From Thamnaconus septentrionalis (taxonomy: Eukaryota > Chordata > Actinopteri > Tetraodontiformes > Monacanthidae), in NCBI GenBank assembly GCA_009823395.1, contig CM020518.1, forward strand, positions 15,920,501 to 15,984,500: 64,000 bases of DNA. Direction: 5' to 3'. The notes under the pieces are model-generated. The model was not told the DNA's origin. It made no database searches and saw only the letters and a program-made list of their open reading frames with translations. Of this stretch, positions 62,010 through 64,000 are shown one piece after another. Position numbers and translations under genes: made by a program. How positions within the stretch are numbered: the first letter of the stretch is position 1; each line of letters opens with the position of its first letter.

Positions 62010-62926
62010 TTAGTCTTTCTTAACAAGATTAGTCACTAAATGTTGGATCCTGATGCCACCCCTGAGGTCTTTGCTGGTCACTGGCTGAAATAGAACCCGA
62101 CTGTAGATGGATTCATCATTCATTATGTTGTCTGGGAAAAGAGAGAAATAAGTCATTATTATATACTGCATGTTAAATGTGAGAAATTAAACATCTTAAC
62201 AGTGTGTTACATAAAAGAAAATAATTATTTTATAAACAAAGAATCTGAAAACATGCAGAGAAACCTAATAACACCATGCAAGTTTTGGTAAAGGGAAAAA
62301 AATAGATCAATTGTGATGTTAGATATCATTATAATTGCGTAGAATTAAAGGGGTGATTCAGAATTTGGATCATCATTGGACACCATTTCATAGTTTTCAG
62401 AGTTGACGGGTGCTATGCTAGCGCAAGTCAATGGTTTCCTCCAGCCTGCCAGTAAAATCAGTCCTACCCACTCCACAGTGGGTAAGACTAGTTTCTCAGC
62501 AGCGACGGAGTTTTACTTTTCTTTGGTTAGTAGCGTAACGCCGAAAGGCAAACAGAGAAGACCAATAATATCAGTCTGCCAATGTTGCAGGGTTATGGTG
62601 GCTACTTACCAACTACATGCAAATGTCTCTTGGAGATTAATAAAGTATTCATCTATCTATCTATTTATCTAGGAAGTACAGCCACACGCTACCTCCTCCT
62701 GAATCACTCGTCCCTCAAAATGCAATGTGATCATTGCTATGGAAGGGTAGTTGTATTCCCCAACATTGTTCTATCAACACAGACATGAACAACAGTCTTG
62801 CTCACCATAAGCAGCTGCTACTGCTTTGACGATTCTCTTAACGAGAGAAACAGCAAGAACAAGAAGGAAGAAGATGAAGATGAGGATGAGGATGAAGACA
62901 CCCATGTCAATCATCGAGATGATCAT
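62010..62926 (-). CDS. Novel 80-aa single-pass membrane protein with ITAM-like tail (proposed)
   Basis: I do not recognise this protein. Two coding exons on the minus strand join in phase: 62926-62806 (exon runs from 62933) and 62131-62010. Acceptor, donor (GTGAGC) and second acceptor (TTTTCCCAG) are good. The start is set by an in-frame TGA seven bases upstream in the same exon. Residues 1-7 (MIISMID) are followed by a long hydrophobic segment, about 8-29 (GVFILILIFIFFLLVLAVSL). Next come K30-R31 and a tail with Y40-D-N-I43 and, six residues later, Y50-S-R-V53. That is close to the ITAM pattern YxxI/L-x6-8-YxxI/L, with Val at the last position. The second site also fits an ITIM (SIYSRV). Asp7 sits at the membrane edge. 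There is no signal peptide and no cysteine. Function is inferred only. Confidence 0.55.
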
Positions 62927-63024
62927 CTTTCATCTGTTCAAATACAGTGATGATGTTGAAATGACGACTGTGTTACAGAATTGATTCCAAACTAGATTTT
63001 TTTATATGTAAATGTGCGACTCAC

Positions 63025-63180
63025 CTGTGTCACTGACGCAGTGGACCCTCAAACTACTCTTTTGTCTTCCTTCTCTTCTTGAGTGAAACTCGTCCAGGAA
63101 GTTGTCGTTAGTTCATTTGCAGCCCCAGAGGAGGAGGAGACTTCTTCTTCTCTTCCAGTCAGTGACGTCCTGCTGCTGCT
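63025..63180 (-). promoter_or_regulatory. Possible 5' UTR exon of the small membrane protein gene
   Basis: On the minus strand GTCAGTGACACAG is followed by GTGAGTCGC, a strong donor. The upstream sequence is purine-rich and contains only a two-codon uORF (ATG AAC TAA). Joining it to the exon at 62,933 adds the uORF ATG AAA GAT..TGA, which overlaps the main start. The upper boundary is uncertain. Confidence 0.4.
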
Positions 63181-63389
63181 GCTGATGGTGATGATAGTGG
63201 CGGTCAGAGATGGCAAGTAAATACTCCGTTAATGTCCGTTACTGTGCTCTGTTACTGTCCTTGCTTAGGTTTTTCAGGTACTTTGTACTTTTAGAAGTAT
63301 TTATATTCCTGACGACTTTTTACTTTTATTCAGTGACATTTTCAACATAAATCACTGATTTGAAGCAAGAATTTAGATTGGAACACTAA

Positions 63390-63440
63390 TAATAATAATA
63401 ATGATAATAATAATAATAATATTAATAATAATAATACTAA
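63390..63440 (+). repeat. (AAT)n microsatellite
   Basis: An AAT/TAA tract with a few interruptions, just before duplicated copy 2. Confidence 0.95.
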
Positions 63441-63467
63441 AAAACCTTAGCTAGTATAATCACATCC

Positions 63468-64000
63468 TGCTTCAGGTTTGATTGGCAGAATAATTGCCAG
63501 GTTTTTGTTTGTTTCTTAACCTTCACCTTCATCTTCATCAGCTTCTTTCTGCTGCAGTCTGAGCACATTCCTGTTGACTTCATTGACTTGATGACTCTTG
63601 ACTCAGTGAGCCCTTGTTTTTACCAAAGTCACCTTCATCATCAACATTGACTGAGTACCTTCCTGTTGGCTTGTTGCATTGTTGGCTTGATGACTTTGAG
63701 ACTTGAAGACTGGATGACTTGTTGACTTGATGATTTTTTGAATTGTTGACTTGGTTTCTTGATGATTTGTTGACTTGATAACTTGGTGACTTGTCCACTT
63801 GAAGACTTAAAGACTTGTTGACTTGTTCACTGTCACTCCCTGCTGTATGTCAGGTGTTTTCTTTCTGATGTTGCTGTCAGAGCAAAACCTTGTGGCTGCA
63901 GCTGCTGATATTCTCCTGCTGACTGATCTTTGTGTCTGTGTGCCGACAGAATTTCTTACCACCGCTGAAATCAGAGAGTGGTGACCACCACTGGAGGAAA
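63468..64000 (+). repeat. Duplicated segment, copy 2 (cut by window end)
   Basis: It matches 61,112-61,437 at both ends. The middle (about 63,560-63,820) is expanded by a degenerate repeat built from GACTTG, TTGTTGACTTG and TGATGACTTG words. The minus-strand ORF across this repeat is an artefact. The match is still running at the window edge. Confidence 0.92.

Noticed and set aside
63580..63798. 72-aa Ser/Lys/Asn-rich minus-strand ORF
   Set aside because: Translation of the degenerate GACTTG repeat.

Overview
The window is vertebrate nuclear DNA, almost certainly from a ray-finned (teleost) fish. The genes are split by GT-AG introns, there are long CA/GT tracts, fish-type hAT elements and a tRNA-derived SINE, and every recognisable protein is a vertebrate orthologue. 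I rebuilt exons by matching reading phase across splice sites. No prokaryotic genes, CRISPR arrays, viral genes or toxin genes were seen.

Layout. (1) 23-2892, plus strand: the last nine exons of helq, a DNA repair helicase that begins outside the window. (2) 3828-10360, plus: hpse (heparanase), 12 coding exons, with an apparent one-base frameshift at the extreme C-terminus. (3) 13432-38348, plus: a calcineurin A catalytic subunit, closest to the gamma form (ppp3cc), 14 exons, 514 aa, with a 9.4-kb first intron full of microsatellites and transposon remnants. (4) 42851-51817, minus: dmtn (dematin), an actin-bundling protein with a villin headpiece, about 381 aa, including an 8-nt microexon needed to keep frame. 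It lies tail-to-tail with ppp3cc. (5) 56735-59094, plus: pbdc1, six exons, 165 aa, divergent from dmtn. (6) 62010-62926, minus: a proposed two-coding-exon gene for an 80-aa single-pass membrane protein whose tail carries an ITAM-like tyrosine pair. I do not recognise it. It is followed downstream by sequence that recurs at 63468-64000, so the window seems to end inside a tandem duplication.

The five recognised genes do not form one pathway. helq/hpse are neighbours in mammals (human 4q21), and PPP3CC/DMTN are near one another on human 8p21. PBDC1 is on the human X. The order here therefore joins blocks that are separate in mammals.

Between and within genes lie a SINE with A and B boxes and a perfect 12-bp target duplication, several hAT-type elements with terminal inverted repeats and near-perfect 8-bp target duplications, and two cases of one element nested in another. 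There are also long GT, CT and GGA tracts, G-quadruplex-type runs and a perfect 14-bp-arm hairpin. The most interesting unknown is the small membrane protein near the right edge.
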